The notes: a model not told the origin generated them from the sequence alone. A stretch of 64,000 nucleotides of DNA from an uncultured Oscillospiraceae bacterium (GCA_934591635.1 CAKTPI010000002.1:146777-210776); one strand, 5' to 3'. Positions 16,135-24,696 are shown, counted from the first letter of the stretch. Numbers and translations: made by a program.

Positions 16135-17046
16135 TTAAGCGATTTTTGCTTTTGCTTCAGCAATCATTCTGACGCATTCCTTGGCAATTTCCTTGTCGTC
16201 CTCGGTGAGGTTCAACAGAGGCGCGCGGACACCGCCAATGTCGGGGCCGCCGGACAGGCGGAGGATTTCCTTGATCATGGCGTACATGTTGCCCTTGCCG
16301 GAGCACATCTTGTAGATGATCTGGTTGGCAGCCAGCTGAAGCTCTCTGGCCAGCGCCAGATTTTCACCCTTGGTTGCCAGCTCAAAAATCTTCAGGTAGA
16401 TTTCGGGCATGGCACCGTAGGTGCCGCCAATGCCGCCGGTGGCACCGGCTACGATGCCGCTGAGCAGCTGCTCATCCGGGCCGTTGAAAGCGATGGCACC
16501 GCCCGAGATCCACTTCTCAATGTCTTCCACAGGCATGCTGGAATTTTTCACGCCGATGCAGCGGGGATTTTGCAGCATGGTTGCCAGCAGCCCGGGATTC
16601 AGGGCCACACCTGCCAGCTGGGGAATGTTGTAGATGATGAAGTCGGTGTTGGGAGCGGCGGAGGAAATGTCATTCCAGTACTTGGCAATGGCAGCATCCG
16701 GCAGATGGAAGTAGATGGGGGGAATAGAGGCAATGGCATCTACGCCCACGCGCTCGGCGTGTGCAGCCAGCTCCATGGAGTCCTTGGTGTTGTTGCAGGC
16801 CACATGGGCAATGACGGTGAGCTTGCCCTTGGCAACGGCCATCACGTTCTCCAGCAGCAGCTTCCGCTCGGCCACACTCTGGTAAATGCACTCGCCGGAG
16901 GAACCGCCGACGTACAGACCCTTGACACCTTTCTGGATGTAATACTCGGTGAGTTCCCGCACGGCCTTGGGGGAAATGTCGCCATTTTCATCGTAGCAGG
17001 CGTAAAAAGCGGGGATAATGCCTGCGTATTTGCTGCAATCTTTCAT
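16135..17046 (-). CDS. nanA: N-acetylneuraminate lyase (DHDPS/NAL family)
   Basis: A 303-residue class I aldolase that splits N-acetylneuraminate into N-acetylmannosamine and pyruvate in the cytosol. Family marks are the pyruvate-carboxylate motif GGSSGE near residue 48, the catalytic Tyr in IIYNIPQLAGV and the Schiff-base Lys in IGVKNSS. Length fits the family. It is the last gene of an operon with a YhcH protein and a sugar ABC importer, which supports the lyase role over dihydrodipicolinate synthase. An AAAGGAGC ribosome site precedes the ATG. Confidence 0.88.
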   Translation of the reverse strand: MKDCSKYAGIIPAFYACYDENGDISPKAVRELTEYYIQKGVKGLYVGGSSGECIYQSVAERKLLLENVMAVAKGKLTVIAHVACNNTKDSMELAAHAERVGVDAIASIPPIYFHLPDAAIAKYWNDISSAAPNTDFIIYNIPQLAGVALNPGLLATMLQNPRCIGVKNSSMPVEDIEKWISGGAIAFNGPDEQLLSGIVAGATGGIGGTYGAMPEIYLKIFELATKGENLALARELQLAANQIIYKMCSGKGNMYAMIKEILRLSGGPDIGGVRAPLLNLTEDDKEIAKECVRMIAEAKAKIA

Positions 17047-17061
17047 ATTTCTGCTCCTTTA

Positions 17062-17514
17062 TCAATCGTTAACTTTGATTTTGAATACAACGCGGGTAAA
17101 TGCCTGACCGCTGGCTCCTACAGGGAGCTTCAGCCGGTGGGCATCGCCGGGGAAGACAATGAGGAAATTGCCCGGCTTCAGAATGACGGTTTGTTCCCCT
17201 TGGCCGGTGTAGCCATAAAAATCGCCCCGGTGTTCAGTGAGAGTCAAGGTGTCCGGATGGGCGATTTCCACCCGCTCGGTTCCCTTGGTGACAATCTGAA
17301 TGTCCAGATATTGCTTGTGTGCCTCAAAGAAGGTTTGCTCCTCCGGTACGGTTTCCAGGTGGAACTTGGTCACGAATAGGTCTTCGCCGTCCAGAAGCGT
17401 TTTTTCCGTGGATGCCTTTTCCAGAAATTCCGGGGTCAGGCAATCCAGCGCCTTATCCAGCTCCGGGTGAATGCCATAGTACTCGGATTTGTTGCTGAGC
17501 TTGGCGACAATCAT
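17062..17514 (-). CDS. YhcH/YjgK/YiaL family protein
   Basis: A 150-residue cupin-like protein of the YhcH/YjgK/YiaL family (EbgC fold). The conserved pattern is FFEAHKQYLDIQIVTKGTERVEIAH followed by GNFLIVFPGDAHRLKLPV, with His/Glu residues that bind a metal. Family members in nan operons (NanQ) have been reported to speed up sialic-acid anomer interconversion. The position between the permeases and the lyase is typical for that role. The exact reaction here is inferred. Confidence 0.85.
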   Translation of the reverse strand: MIVAKLSNKSEYYGIHPELDKALDCLTPEFLEKASTEKTLLDGEDLFVTKFHLETVPEEQTFFEAHKQYLDIQIVTKGTERVEIAHPDTLTLTEHRGDFYGYTGQGEQTVILKPGNFLIVFPGDAHRLKLPVGASGQAFTRVVFKIKVND

Positions 17515-17547
17515 TTTATCACTCCTTGCGAAAAAGTAAAGTTAAAA

Positions 17548-18450
17548 TCAGCCCTTCACAGCGCCCATGGTGATGCCCTTGGTGAAGTATTTCTGGAACA
17601 CCAGGAACACGATGATGATGGGCACGGAGGCCAGGGCGCAGCCTGCCATCAGAAGACCAAAGTCGATGGAGTTTTCGCCCTGCATGGTGGCGATGCCCAA
17701 AGAGATGGTCAGGTTCTTGGTGGAGGTCAGCATAATCAGCTGCATGAAGTAGTCATTCCAGGAGTTGATGAAGGTGAAGATGGCGCAGGCACCGACGCCG
17801 GGCTTAATCATGGGGAACATCACATCGGTGAAGGTTCGCCACTCACTGGCACCGTCAATGCGGCAGGCTTCGGTCATTTCGGTGGGAATGCCCTCCGCAA
17901 ACTGCTTCAGCAGGAACACGCCAAAGGGCCAGCCAACGATGGGGAAGATGACGGCCCAGATGGTGTCGTACAGCTTCAGGGCGGACATTTCCCGCAGCAG
18001 CGGGATGAGGATAACCTGCTTGGGCAGGGCCATGGCGCAGACAATCAGGGTGAAGATAAGGGTTCTGCCGTAGAAGCGCTTCTTCGCCAGGGCATAGCCG
18101 GCCATGGCAGCGGTGAGGCAGGTCAGCAGCATGGACACCACAGCCATGAACACGGTGTTCAGCAGCCAGCGGATGGCAGCCGGGCCGGTGGGACCGGCGA
18201 TGCCGAACAGCTCGAACAGGGGAGCGGAGCGCTTGCCCATCAGGTTCTGGTAGTTGTCCAGCACCCACTTGCTGGGAAACCAAACCGGGGTGGAGGAGAT
18301 GATTTCCTTCTTCACCTTGAAAGAGCCGGTGATAATCCAGTACAGGGGGAAGGTGAACAGGAGGGCAAAGATGCACACAATGATCCAGGAGGCGATGGAA
18401 GCGGCCCGCTTATTGCGTTTTCTTTTTTCAATGGGATTGGTAGTAGCCAT
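17548..18450 (-). CDS. Carbohydrate ABC transporter permease (MalG-like)
   Basis: A 300-residue inner-membrane permease with six predicted helices. The cytosolic EAA loop reads EMTEACRIDGASEWRTFTDVMFPMIKPG, which docks on an ATPase. It pairs with the permease encoded 14 bases upstream. The operon lacks an ATPase gene, as is usual for CUT1 importers that share an MsmK-like ATPase from elsewhere in the genome. The neighbourhood points to sialic acid or a sialylated/amino sugar as the substrate. Confidence 0.88.
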   Translation of the reverse strand: MATTNPIEKRKRNKRAASIASWIIVCIFALLFTFPLYWIITGSFKVKKEIISSTPVWFPSKWVLDNYQNLMGKRSAPLFELFGIAGPTGPAAIRWLLNTVFMAVVSMLLTCLTAAMAGYALAKKRFYGRTLIFTLIVCAMALPKQVILIPLLREMSALKLYDTIWAVIFPIVGWPFGVFLLKQFAEGIPTEMTEACRIDGASEWRTFTDVMFPMIKPGVGACAIFTFINSWNDYFMQLIMLTSTKNLTISLGIATMQGENSIDFGLLMAGCALASVPIIIVFLVFQKYFTKGITMGAVKG

Positions 18451-18464
18451 ATTTCGTTCCCTCC

Positions 18465-19373
18465 TTACTTTTCTTTGCCCATGCGGAACTGGACAGCGGA
18501 AAGAATTGCAATGATGATTGCCAGAATTACGCCCATGGCGTTGCCGTAGCCATACCTGTACTGCTTGAAGGCGTTATAATAGATGTAGTACATGATGGTC
18601 ATGGTGCTGTTCTTGGGGCCGCCGGAGGTCAACAGCTGAATCAGTGCGAAGCACTGGAAGGAGTTGATGGTGGTAATCACCAGGATATACAGGGTGGTGG
18701 GCATCATCTGGGGCCACTTGATGCGCCAGAAGGCCTGGGTCTCGGTGGCACCGTCCACCTGGGCGGCTTCCACCAGGGACTTGTCCACGTTGTCCAGAGC
18801 GGAGACATACAGCACAATGGGCTGACCCACGGAGGTGGTCAGCAGAATCAGGATAATGCAGCCCAGGGCATACTTGGGGTCGCCCAGCCAGTTGATGTTC
18901 TTATCCAGCAGACCAACGCCCTTGCCCAGATAGTTGAGGATGCCGTAGTAGTTATTGAACATCCATTTCCAGACCATGGTAACGGCCACGGAGCCGGTGA
19001 CAACGGGCAGATAGAAAATGCAGCGGAAAGCGGAGGTGGCGGTTACGTGCATCTTGCTGATGAGGGTTGCAATCCACAGGGAGAAGGCGCAGGTAACAGG
19101 CACGGACACCACAACGATAATCAGGGTGTTCTTCAGTGCCGTCCAGAACACCGGGTCGTTAAACAGATCAACGTAGTTCTGGAAGCCGATAAAGATGTCG
19201 TCCCGGTTCATGGTGGCATCGAAGAAGCTGGTGTAGATGCACATGAACATGGGGTATACCACGAAGCCTACGAAGAACAGCAGGAAAGGAAGCATGAACA
19301 GATAACCGGCAATGTTTTCCTGCACCACCAGCCGGTGGGTTTTCTTGCTCACGGAAATGGTTTTTTCAGGCAA
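18465..19373 (-). CDS. Carbohydrate ABC transporter permease (MalF-like), TTG start
   Basis: A 302-residue permease with an EAA loop KSLVEAAQVDGATETQAFWRIKWPQMMP and six predicted helices. The start codon is TTG at 19373, eight bases after AGGAGG; the next ATGs would delete the first helix. It forms a heterodimer with the following permease. Two strong hairpins separate it from the binding-protein gene, which probably keeps the binding protein in excess. Confidence 0.88.
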   Translation of the reverse strand: MPEKTISVSKKTHRLVVQENIAGYLFMLPFLLFFVGFVVYPMFMCIYTSFFDATMNRDDIFIGFQNYVDLFNDPVFWTALKNTLIIVVVSVPVTCAFSLWIATLISKMHVTATSAFRCIFYLPVVTGSVAVTMVWKWMFNNYYGILNYLGKGVGLLDKNINWLGDPKYALGCIILILLTTSVGQPIVLYVSALDNVDKSLVEAAQVDGATETQAFWRIKWPQMMPTTLYILVITTINSFQCFALIQLLTSGGPKNSTMTIMYYIYYNAFKQYRYGYGNAMGVILAIIIAILSAVQFRMGKEK

Positions 19374-19406
19374 TGGAGTATCCTCCTCTCGAATTTCGCG
19401 TGTTCA

Positions 19407-19457
19407 GGCAACAGGCGGTGCGGCTGGGCCGCTTTTTCAGCCGCACCGCCTGCTGCC
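19407..19457 (-). other. Strong intercistronic hairpin 1
   Basis: Twenty-base arms (19 of 20 paired) around an 11-base loop between the binding-protein and permease genes. There is no T run after it, so it is more likely an mRNA-stabilising or partial-termination element than a full terminator. Confidence 0.7.
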
Positions 19458-19474
19458 TTGTGGTGGGAATTGGA

Positions 19475-19507
19475 ACGCCCCCTCCCCTTACACAGGGAAG
19501 GGGGCGT
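19475..19507 (-). other. Strong intercistronic hairpin 2
   Basis: Fourteen-base arms (ACGCCCCCTCCCCT / AGGGAAGGGGGCGT, one mismatch) with a five-base loop, 19 bases from the stop of the binding-protein gene. Being the first stem after that stop, it can protect the upstream message from 3' decay. Confidence 0.65.
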
Positions 19508-19526
19508 GATTCAACTGGAATGGAGA

Positions 19527-20783
19527 TTACTGAGCGGAAGCAGCGGCGTTGGCGGCATCCTGAGCGGTGGTCATTTCAGTCAGGATAGCATCCACGGAGC
19601 CGTCGGTGTCCATAACACGCTGCAGCATATTCCACCACTCGGTACGGGCAGTGGTCCAGCCCAGGGTGATCTGGTAGTAGTCACCCATCAGGGGGCTCAG
19701 CAGGGAGTACTCAGCAAAGTACTCGTTGGGAGCGAAGCCTTCCAGGTCACGGACAGGAGCGAAGGAAGTAGCAGTAACAGCCTTGGCGTACTGGTCATTG
19801 TCCTGGGTCATAAACTTGATGAAGGTCTTGGCAGCCTCAATCTTAGCCTCGTCGCCGTTGTTGAACACGCCGAAGCCCCAGATGCCGCCCTGCAGGGAGG
19901 GAGTGGAGTCAGAGGGGAAAGCCATGGGCAGAACATCGAAGCTCAGAGCGTCGGCATTGTTGACTTCCTGGCTGATGTTCCAGCAGAAGGCCATCTGGAA
20001 GGTGCCGTTGACAAAGTTCTGGATTTCGTCGCCTGCAACGATGGAGGGGTCGAAGTTGATGCCCTCCTGGTTGTACAGACGGGACAGGCCGGTGGCGTTC
20101 TCGGTGGAAGCGTAGGTGTAAGCGGTGTGCTCAGCGTTGGCATAGGTGCCGCCGCCGACGTTGGTCACCAGAGCGCGGGTGCCCTGGTCGCCGCCCTGGC
20201 CGCCGCAGTAGATGCAGCCAACATACTCGTAGCCGGCATCGTAGACAGCCTGAACAGCCTTGAAGAAGTCTTCAACGGAGTTCCAGGTGTGGGTCTCTTC
20301 GTTCAGGTACTGCAGGGCATCGGCCTCGGCGAACACGTCCCGGTTGATGGCCATGCAGTGAGCGATCATGCACACGGGCATCTCGTACACTTCGCCGTTG
20401 GCGCTGGTGCAGGAGTCAACAACGCTGGCGTAGGTGCCTTCGGGAACCAGGTCAGCCAGGTCAACCATCAGACCCTTGGCGCCCCAGTTGGCGATCAGAC
20501 GCTCGGGGCCTTCCATGATGATGTCGGGAGCCTGCTTGCCTTCGATGGCGGTGTTCACCTTGTCGTCACCGTTGGTGTAGTCCAGGTATTCCACATTGAC
20601 CTTGATTTCGGGATGGGCAGCATGGAAGTCAGCCAGCAGGTCGGAGACGGTGGCCTCGTCCACCCACTTGCCGATGGGGTAGGTCCACAGGGAGATTTCG
20701 GTCACATCGTCAGCGCTGGCGGTGAAAGCACACAGGCTCATTACCATGACAACGGACAGCAGGATTGCAATCAGCTTTTTCAT
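19527..20783 (-). CDS. Sugar ABC transporter substrate-binding protein (family 1)
   Basis: A 418-residue extracellular solute-binding protein. It starts MKKLIAILLSVVMVM after CTAGGAGG, with a signal peptide ending near TASADD. The mature part has family-1 features (EISLWTYPIGKWVDEATVSDLLADFHAAHPEIKV; APDIIMEGPERLIANW; GGIWGFGVFNNGDEAKIEAAKTFIKFM). The Cys in MSLCAF is preceded by Leu, which does not fit a lipobox, so a lipid anchor is not evident. Unanchored binding proteins are unusual in Gram-positives. First gene of the importer operon, under a promoter with a putative RpiR operator. Confidence 0.88.
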   Translation of the reverse strand: MKKLIAILLSVVMVMSLCAFTASADDVTEISLWTYPIGKWVDEATVSDLLADFHAAHPEIKVNVEYLDYTNGDDKVNTAIEGKQAPDIIMEGPERLIANWGAKGLMVDLADLVPEGTYASVVDSCTSANGEVYEMPVCMIAHCMAINRDVFAEADALQYLNEETHTWNSVEDFFKAVQAVYDAGYEYVGCIYCGGQGGDQGTRALVTNVGGGTYANAEHTAYTYASTENATGLSRLYNQEGINFDPSIVAGDEIQNFVNGTFQMAFCWNISQEVNNADALSFDVLPMAFPSDSTPSLQGGIWGFGVFNNGDEAKIEAAKTFIKFMTQDNDQYAKAVTATSFAPVRDLEGFAPNEYFAEYSLLSPLMGDYYQITLGWTTARTEWWNMLQRVMDTDGSVDAILTEMTTAQDAANAAASAQ

Positions 20784-20845
20784 AAGTATCCTCCTAGATT
20801 TGTGTTTGGTGGAAACGCGTAATTTTGCGCCCCTCACTTGCCTTT

Positions 20846-20874
20846 ATCTTAGCGAAAGTTGATAGGAAAGTCAA
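20846..20874 (-). promoter_or_regulatory. Promoter of the sialic-acid importer operon
   Basis: On the minus strand TTGACT (20874-20869), 17 bases, TAAGAT (20851-20846). The transcript covers the binding protein, two permeases, YhcH and NanA. Confidence 0.75.
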
Positions 20875-20883
20875 TGGGAAAAG

Positions 20884-20898
20884 TGAAAAATATTTTCA
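20884..20898. promoter_or_regulatory. Candidate RpiR-family operator
   Basis: A 6-3-6 inverted repeat TGAAAA-N3-TTTTCA ten bases upstream of the -35 of the importer promoter. The same GAAAA-N3-TTTTC core lies in the kinase promoter at 23243. The RpiR-family gene next door is the natural candidate regulator. Confidence 0.55.
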
Positions 20899-20919
20899 AA
20901 AAATGGGATTAAAGAAAAA

Positions 20920-20960
20920 TTCCTACATGTCGCACAAAAAGGCAGAGCGACATGTAGGAA
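20920..20960 (-). terminator. Terminator of the epimerase-rpiR unit
   Basis: Perfect 14-base-pair stem TTCCTACATGTCGC / GCGACATGTAGGAA with a 13-base loop, followed on the minus strand by a T-rich run. It separates the regulator unit from the importer operon. Confidence 0.85.
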
Positions 20961-21045
20961 GAAAAGCTTTCTTTTTTGTGACTATTCCACAATGCATTTT
21001 GCATCACTTGGACGATAAAAAATTTTACGGTGAAAAAATCGACTT

Positions 21046-21903
21046 TTACAGATGCTTTGCGGCAAGCGCCTGAGCAATGCGGTTGCGGCACTCTTTGGCG
21101 TCTTCCATGTTTTTCCGGGTATACTCGGAAAACAGAATGTCGATCAGGTACATCTGGGCAATCCTTGCCGGAATGGAGCCGCTTTGCAGGGGATTTTCAT
21201 TGGCGCCGCATTGCAGCACGAGGTCTGCCAGCGCTGCCCCGGGGGAGTTGGGGAACCGGGTGACCAGAATCACCTTGGCCCCCCGTTCCTTGGCCGTTTT
21301 CAGGGTATCCAGCATGGCCAGAGTGGAGCCGGAGTAGGAAAAGAAGAGCACAGCGGCGGTGGAGTCCATCATAGCGGCAGCCATCGCCTGCATGTGGGAA
21401 TCACTCACCGGCCGGAACTTGCTGCTGATGGTGGAAAACAGGTGGGCAGCCTCGGCGGCGATCAGCATGGAGCCGCCCTGGCCCATGCAGTAGACGCTGC
21501 TGCTTGCCCGCAGCAGCTCCGCCGCCTGGGCGACCGCCTCCAGGCTCAGCACCTCCCGGGTCTGGGTCATGGCGGTGGTGTTGGCACTGAGCAGCTTCTG
21601 ACTGATGGCCTCCAGACTGTCTGCCGGAGAGATCTCACCGGAGAGCGGATTGTCCTCCAGATGACCGACGGCCGCATTGGCCAGTGCCAGCTTGAAATCC
21701 GGATAACCTTTGTAGCCGAGCCTCCGGCAGAAGCGGGAAACGGTTGCATCTGCAACGGAACAGGCACTGGCAAGCTCTGAGATGGACATCCGGGAGATGC
21801 TGTGCTGGGCAGAGAGAATGTAGTCCGCCAGCTTCTTCTCTGATGCGGTAAAGCTATAATACTCCGCCCCAATGTGGACGAATACGCTTTGCTGGGTATC
21901 CAC
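21046..21903 (-). CDS. RpiR-family transcriptional regulator (HTH + SIS)
   Basis: A 285-residue regulator. The N-terminal HTH_6 domain (LADYILSAQHSISRMSISELASACSVADATVSRFCRRLGYKGYPDFK) is followed by a SIS phosphosugar-binding domain from about residue 110 (SVYCMGQGGSMLIAAEAAHLF; VLFFSYSGSTLAMLDTLKTAKERGAKVILVT). The start is a GTG at 21903, eight bases after AAGGAGG; another GTG at 21912 overlaps that site. It is co-transcribed with the epimerase gene. By position it senses a phosphorylated amino sugar (such as GlcNAc-6-P or ManNAc-6-P) and controls the nan genes. Confidence 0.88.
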   Translation of the reverse strand: MDTQQSVFVHIGAEYYSFTASEKKLADYILSAQHSISRMSISELASACSVADATVSRFCRRLGYKGYPDFKLALANAAVGHLEDNPLSGEISPADSLEAISQKLLSANTTAMTQTREVLSLEAVAQAAELLRASSSVYCMGQGGSMLIAAEAAHLFSTISSKFRPVSDSHMQAMAAAMMDSTAAVLFFSYSGSTLAMLDTLKTAKERGAKVILVTRFPNSPGAALADLVLQCGANENPLQSGSIPARIAQMYLIDILFSEYTRKNMEDAKECRNRIAQALAAKHL

Positions 21904-21936
21904 GGCAATCACCTCCTTGGGTGGGATGGAAAATGG

Positions 21937-23139
21937 TTACTTGCTGAGCAGTTCCCCCAGCATGAGGTCGGTCTTGATCAGCATTCTGGGCAGATGGAAG
22001 GGACCCTTGAAGGTGGAACCCTTGGTGCTGGGCATGGTGGGCAGACCGTCCCGGCGCAGATAACCGTACCACTCGCCGTGCTCCGGATCGGAGAAGTGGG
22101 CCTTGCAGTAGTCCAGCGTCTTAAAGTACCAGTCCAGGTATTCCTGCTTGCCGGTGTCCCGGTAGAGCATCAGGGAGGAAATCAGAATCTCATCGTGGGG
22201 CCACCACAGCTTCATGTCGTGCTCATAGGCCTCGGGAGGATTGCCCAGGGCATCGATGAAGTACAGCAGGCCGCCGTATTCCTTGTCCCAACCGGCGTTG
22301 ATGGCCCAGTTGAAGATCTGCTCGGCTTTGGCAACCAGCTCCTTGTCGCCGGTGCGCTTTGCGTGCTCCAGCATGAACCACACGCCCTCGATGTCATGAC
22401 CGGGGTTCACAATGCGGCCGTCGGTGTAGCCCAGGTTTGCCTCGCCGTTGGGGCCTACATTTTCCAGAATGCAGTGCAGCTCGGGGTGGTAGTTATACTT
22501 GAAGATTTCGTCCACGCAGCCCTGGGCCCGCTGCTCGTACAGTGCCTTCTTTTCCTCGTCCACCCGCATCATCACGGTGAGCACGTTCAGGAAAATCATG
22601 GGCAGGCCGAAGGAGCGGCCGCTTCTGGTTTCGGGGATGGTCTTGGGGCCGAGGCCGGTGGGGTCGGGCATGCCGTGCCACAGGTTCCAGTACATTTCGC
22701 AGGCCTTTCTTGCCCGCTCCAGGCATTCCTTGTCACCGGTGACCCCATAGTACTCGGCATTGGCCAGGGCATAGAAGGCCTCGGAGTAGAAGTAGCGGCG
22801 CTGCCGCAGGGGCTTGCCGTCAAATGTAACTGTGAAATACATCCGGTCGCCGGCCTGCCGGTTGATGCAGTATTTTTCCATGAAATCCAGGCAGCTCTTG
22901 GAGGCATCCAGCCATTCCTGCTTCGCACCGTAAACGTGGCACAGGTAAGCAAAAATCCAGCCGCACCGGCCCTGCATCCACACGCTCTTGTCGGTGGAGT
23001 AGATTTTGCCATAGCGATCCAGGCAGGTATACACACCGCCGTATTCGTGATCCATGCCGTTTTTCAGCCAGAAGCTGACGCAGCGCTCCAGCTCCTGCTC
23101 CGTCCAAGTCTTGGCCTGCTGCAATTGCTCTTTGTTCAT
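21937..23139 (-). CDS. N-acylglucosamine 2-epimerase (AGE/RnBP family)
   Basis: A 400-residue alpha6/alpha6-barrel epimerase that interconverts N-acetylmannosamine and N-acetylglucosamine. Family marks are HEYGGVYTCLDRYGKIYSTDKSVWMQGR at the N-terminus, GHDIEGVWFMLEHA with a catalytic His, and KLWWPHDEILISSLML and DPEHGEWYGYLRRDG near the C-terminus. The start MNKEQLQQ follows AAAGGAGGAACAAT. It heads the epimerase-regulator unit and replaces the usual NanE phosphosugar epimerase, which is not present in this window. Cellobiose 2-epimerase is a related alternative but fits the context less well. Confidence 0.88.
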   Translation of the reverse strand: MNKEQLQQAKTWTEQELERCVSFWLKNGMDHEYGGVYTCLDRYGKIYSTDKSVWMQGRCGWIFAYLCHVYGAKQEWLDASKSCLDFMEKYCINRQAGDRMYFTVTFDGKPLRQRRYFYSEAFYALANAEYYGVTGDKECLERARKACEMYWNLWHGMPDPTGLGPKTIPETRSGRSFGLPMIFLNVLTVMMRVDEEKKALYEQRAQGCVDEIFKYNYHPELHCILENVGPNGEANLGYTDGRIVNPGHDIEGVWFMLEHAKRTGDKELVAKAEQIFNWAINAGWDKEYGGLLYFIDALGNPPEAYEHDMKLWWPHDEILISSLMLYRDTGKQEYLDWYFKTLDYCKAHFSDPEHGEWYGYLRRDGLPTMPSTKGSTFKGPFHLPRMLIKTDLMLGELLSK

Positions 23140-23186
23140 ATTGTTCCTCCTTTGAAAATTTAAGGGGCAAATTCTTATCAATTTCA

Positions 23187-23215
23187 ATAGTAGCATTATC
23201 CGATTCATTTTTCAA
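23187..23215 (-). promoter_or_regulatory. Promoter of the epimerase-rpiR unit
   Basis: On the minus strand TTGAAA (23215-23210), 17 bases, TACTAT (23192-23187). It faces away from the kinase promoter. Confidence 0.65.
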
Positions 23216-23236
23216 GTAGAATTTTCAAGAAACCTA

Positions 23237-23265
23237 GTGACAGAAAAAGATTTTCATGCTACAAT
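23237..23265 (+). promoter_or_regulatory. Promoter of the amino-sugar kinase operon
   Basis: GTGACA at 23237-23242, 17 bases, TACAAT at 23260-23265. The spacer is almost filled by the inverted repeat GAAAA-N3-TTTTC. Confidence 0.65.
23243..23255. promoter_or_regulatory. Candidate RpiR-family operator in the kinase promoter
   Basis: GAAAA-AGA-TTTTC sits between the -35 and -10 of the kinase promoter, where a bound protein would block RNA polymerase. The core matches the repeat at 20884. Confidence 0.55.
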
Positions 23266-23304
23266 GCACTTATCTCCTATATTAACGAAAGAGGTGCGCC
23301 ATTT

Positions 23305-24684
23305 ATGAAATTTCTTGGAATAGATGTCAATATTCAGAACAGTCCAGAACTGGATCCGGAATTCATCCCGCTGCATCTGTTCAATAAGGCCTTCCTGGCA
23401 AACGCAAAGAAGCCGGTGTCCATTGCGGTGGAGCGGGCCAAGGGGGAAATGGCCTGCTGCCACACCTACATCCACGGAACCGAGGAGATGCGGGAGGCTG
23501 ACTGCTTCTACATTGACCGGCTGGTGAAGTTCCTGCTTTGGATGAAGGGTGGCTTCCGCATTTACGTCAGCGGCGACAAGCTGATCTATGACTACCTGTG
23601 CAGCATCTACTGCAAGGGCGGCAAGCAGGAATTCGATTGGGACTACATGGCAAACGTCTTTGAGCATCCTTTCGAAATTTTGCTGGTGGATCAGGTGCCG
23701 GAGAGCAAGGATGCCCCCCAGAAGATCGGTGGCCATTTCGAGGGCTGCCGCATCGGCTTTGATGCCGGCGGTTCGGATCGGAAGGTTTCTGCTGTCATTG
23801 ACGGAGAGACGGTTTATTCCGAAGAGGTGGTCTGGTTCCCCAAGACCAATGCGGACCCGGACTACCACTATGACGGCATCGTGTCTGCCCTGAAATCCGC
23901 AGCGGCCCATATGCCCCGGGTGGATGCAGTGGGCGTGTCCTCTGCCGGTGTGTTTATCAATAACCGTACCATGAACGCCTCCCTGTTCCTGAAGGTGCCG
24001 AAGGAGCTGTACGACAAGAAGGTAAAGGATATCTACATCCGCGCCATTACCGACACCTTTGGGGATGTCCCCTACAGTGTGGTCAATGACGGCGATGTGT
24101 CCGCCCTGGCCGGTGCCATCAGCCTGGAGAAGAACAACATGCTGGGCATTGCAATGGGCACCAGCGAGGCCGTAGGCTATGTAGACGGCAACGGCTGTAT
24201 CACCGGATGGCTCAATGAGCTGGCCTTCTGCCCGGTGGACGCTTCTCCCAAGGCTATGCGGGACGAGTGGTCCGGCGATATCGGCGTGGGCTGCAAGTAT
24301 TTCTCCCAGGATGCCGTGATCAAGCTGGCTCCCGCCGCCGGAATCGAGCTGGAGGAGAATCTTTCTCCCGCCGAAAAGCTGAAAAAGGTGCAGGCACTCA
24401 TGGAGCAGGGGGACGAGCGGGCGGCTGCCATCTACCGCAGCATCGGCACCTACCTTGCCCACAGCTTTGCATTGTATCATGATTTCTATGGCTTCCGCTA
24501 TGTGCTGCTGCTGGGCCGTGTGATGTCCGGCAAGGGCGGAGACCTGCTGCTGGAGACCTACAAGCAGGTGATGGCACGGGAGTATCCGGAGCTTGACGCG
24601 GAAATTACTGCATGTCTGCCGGATGAAAAATTCCGCCGGGTGGGACAGTCTGCCATTGCGGCCTCCCTTCCGGAGATGAAATAA
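23305..24684 (+). CDS. Sugar kinase of the ROK/BadF-type ASKHA superfamily, probable N-acetylhexosamine kinase
   Basis: A 459-residue protein whose C-terminal 310 residues form an actin-like kinase: phosphate-1 motif CRIGFDAGGSDRK at 149-160, VDAVGVSSAGVFIN, VVNDGDVSALAGA and the adenosine-side glycine segment MLGIAMGTSEAVGYVDGNG. About 145 residues precede the kinase core and show no motif I recognise. Downstream of an epimerase and upstream of NagA, it should phosphorylate GlcNAc (or ManNAc) at O6. It opens a four-gene operon with the esterase, the DUF624 protein and NagA. The length, well above 300, is unusual for a simple ROK kinase. Confidence 0.8.
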   Translation: MKFLGIDVNIQNSPELDPEFIPLHLFNKAFLANAKKPVSIAVERAKGEMACCHTYIHGTEEMREADCFYIDRLVKFLLWMKGGFRIYVSGDKLIYDYLCSIYCKGGKQEFDWDYMANVFEHPFEILLVDQVPESKDAPQKIGGHFEGCRIGFDAGGSDRKVSAVIDGETVYSEEVVWFPKTNADPDYHYDGIVSALKSAAAHMPRVDAVGVSSAGVFINNRTMNASLFLKVPKELYDKKVKDIYIRAITDTFGDVPYSVVNDGDVSALAGAISLEKNNMLGIAMGTSEAVGYVDGNGCITGWLNELAFCPVDASPKAMRDEWSGDIGVGCKYFSQDAVIKLAPAAGIELEENLSPAEKLKKVQALMEQGDERAAAIYRSIGTYLAHSFALYHDFYGFRYVLLLGRVMSGKGGDLLLETYKQVMAREYPELDAEITACLPDEKFRRVGQSAIAASLPEMK

Positions 24685-24696
24685 GGGGAAAAAGAA

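Noticed and set aside
19047..20822. A 591-codon plus-strand open frame
   Set aside because: Antisense to the permease and binding-protein genes and crossing the hairpin region; composition typical of shadow frames.
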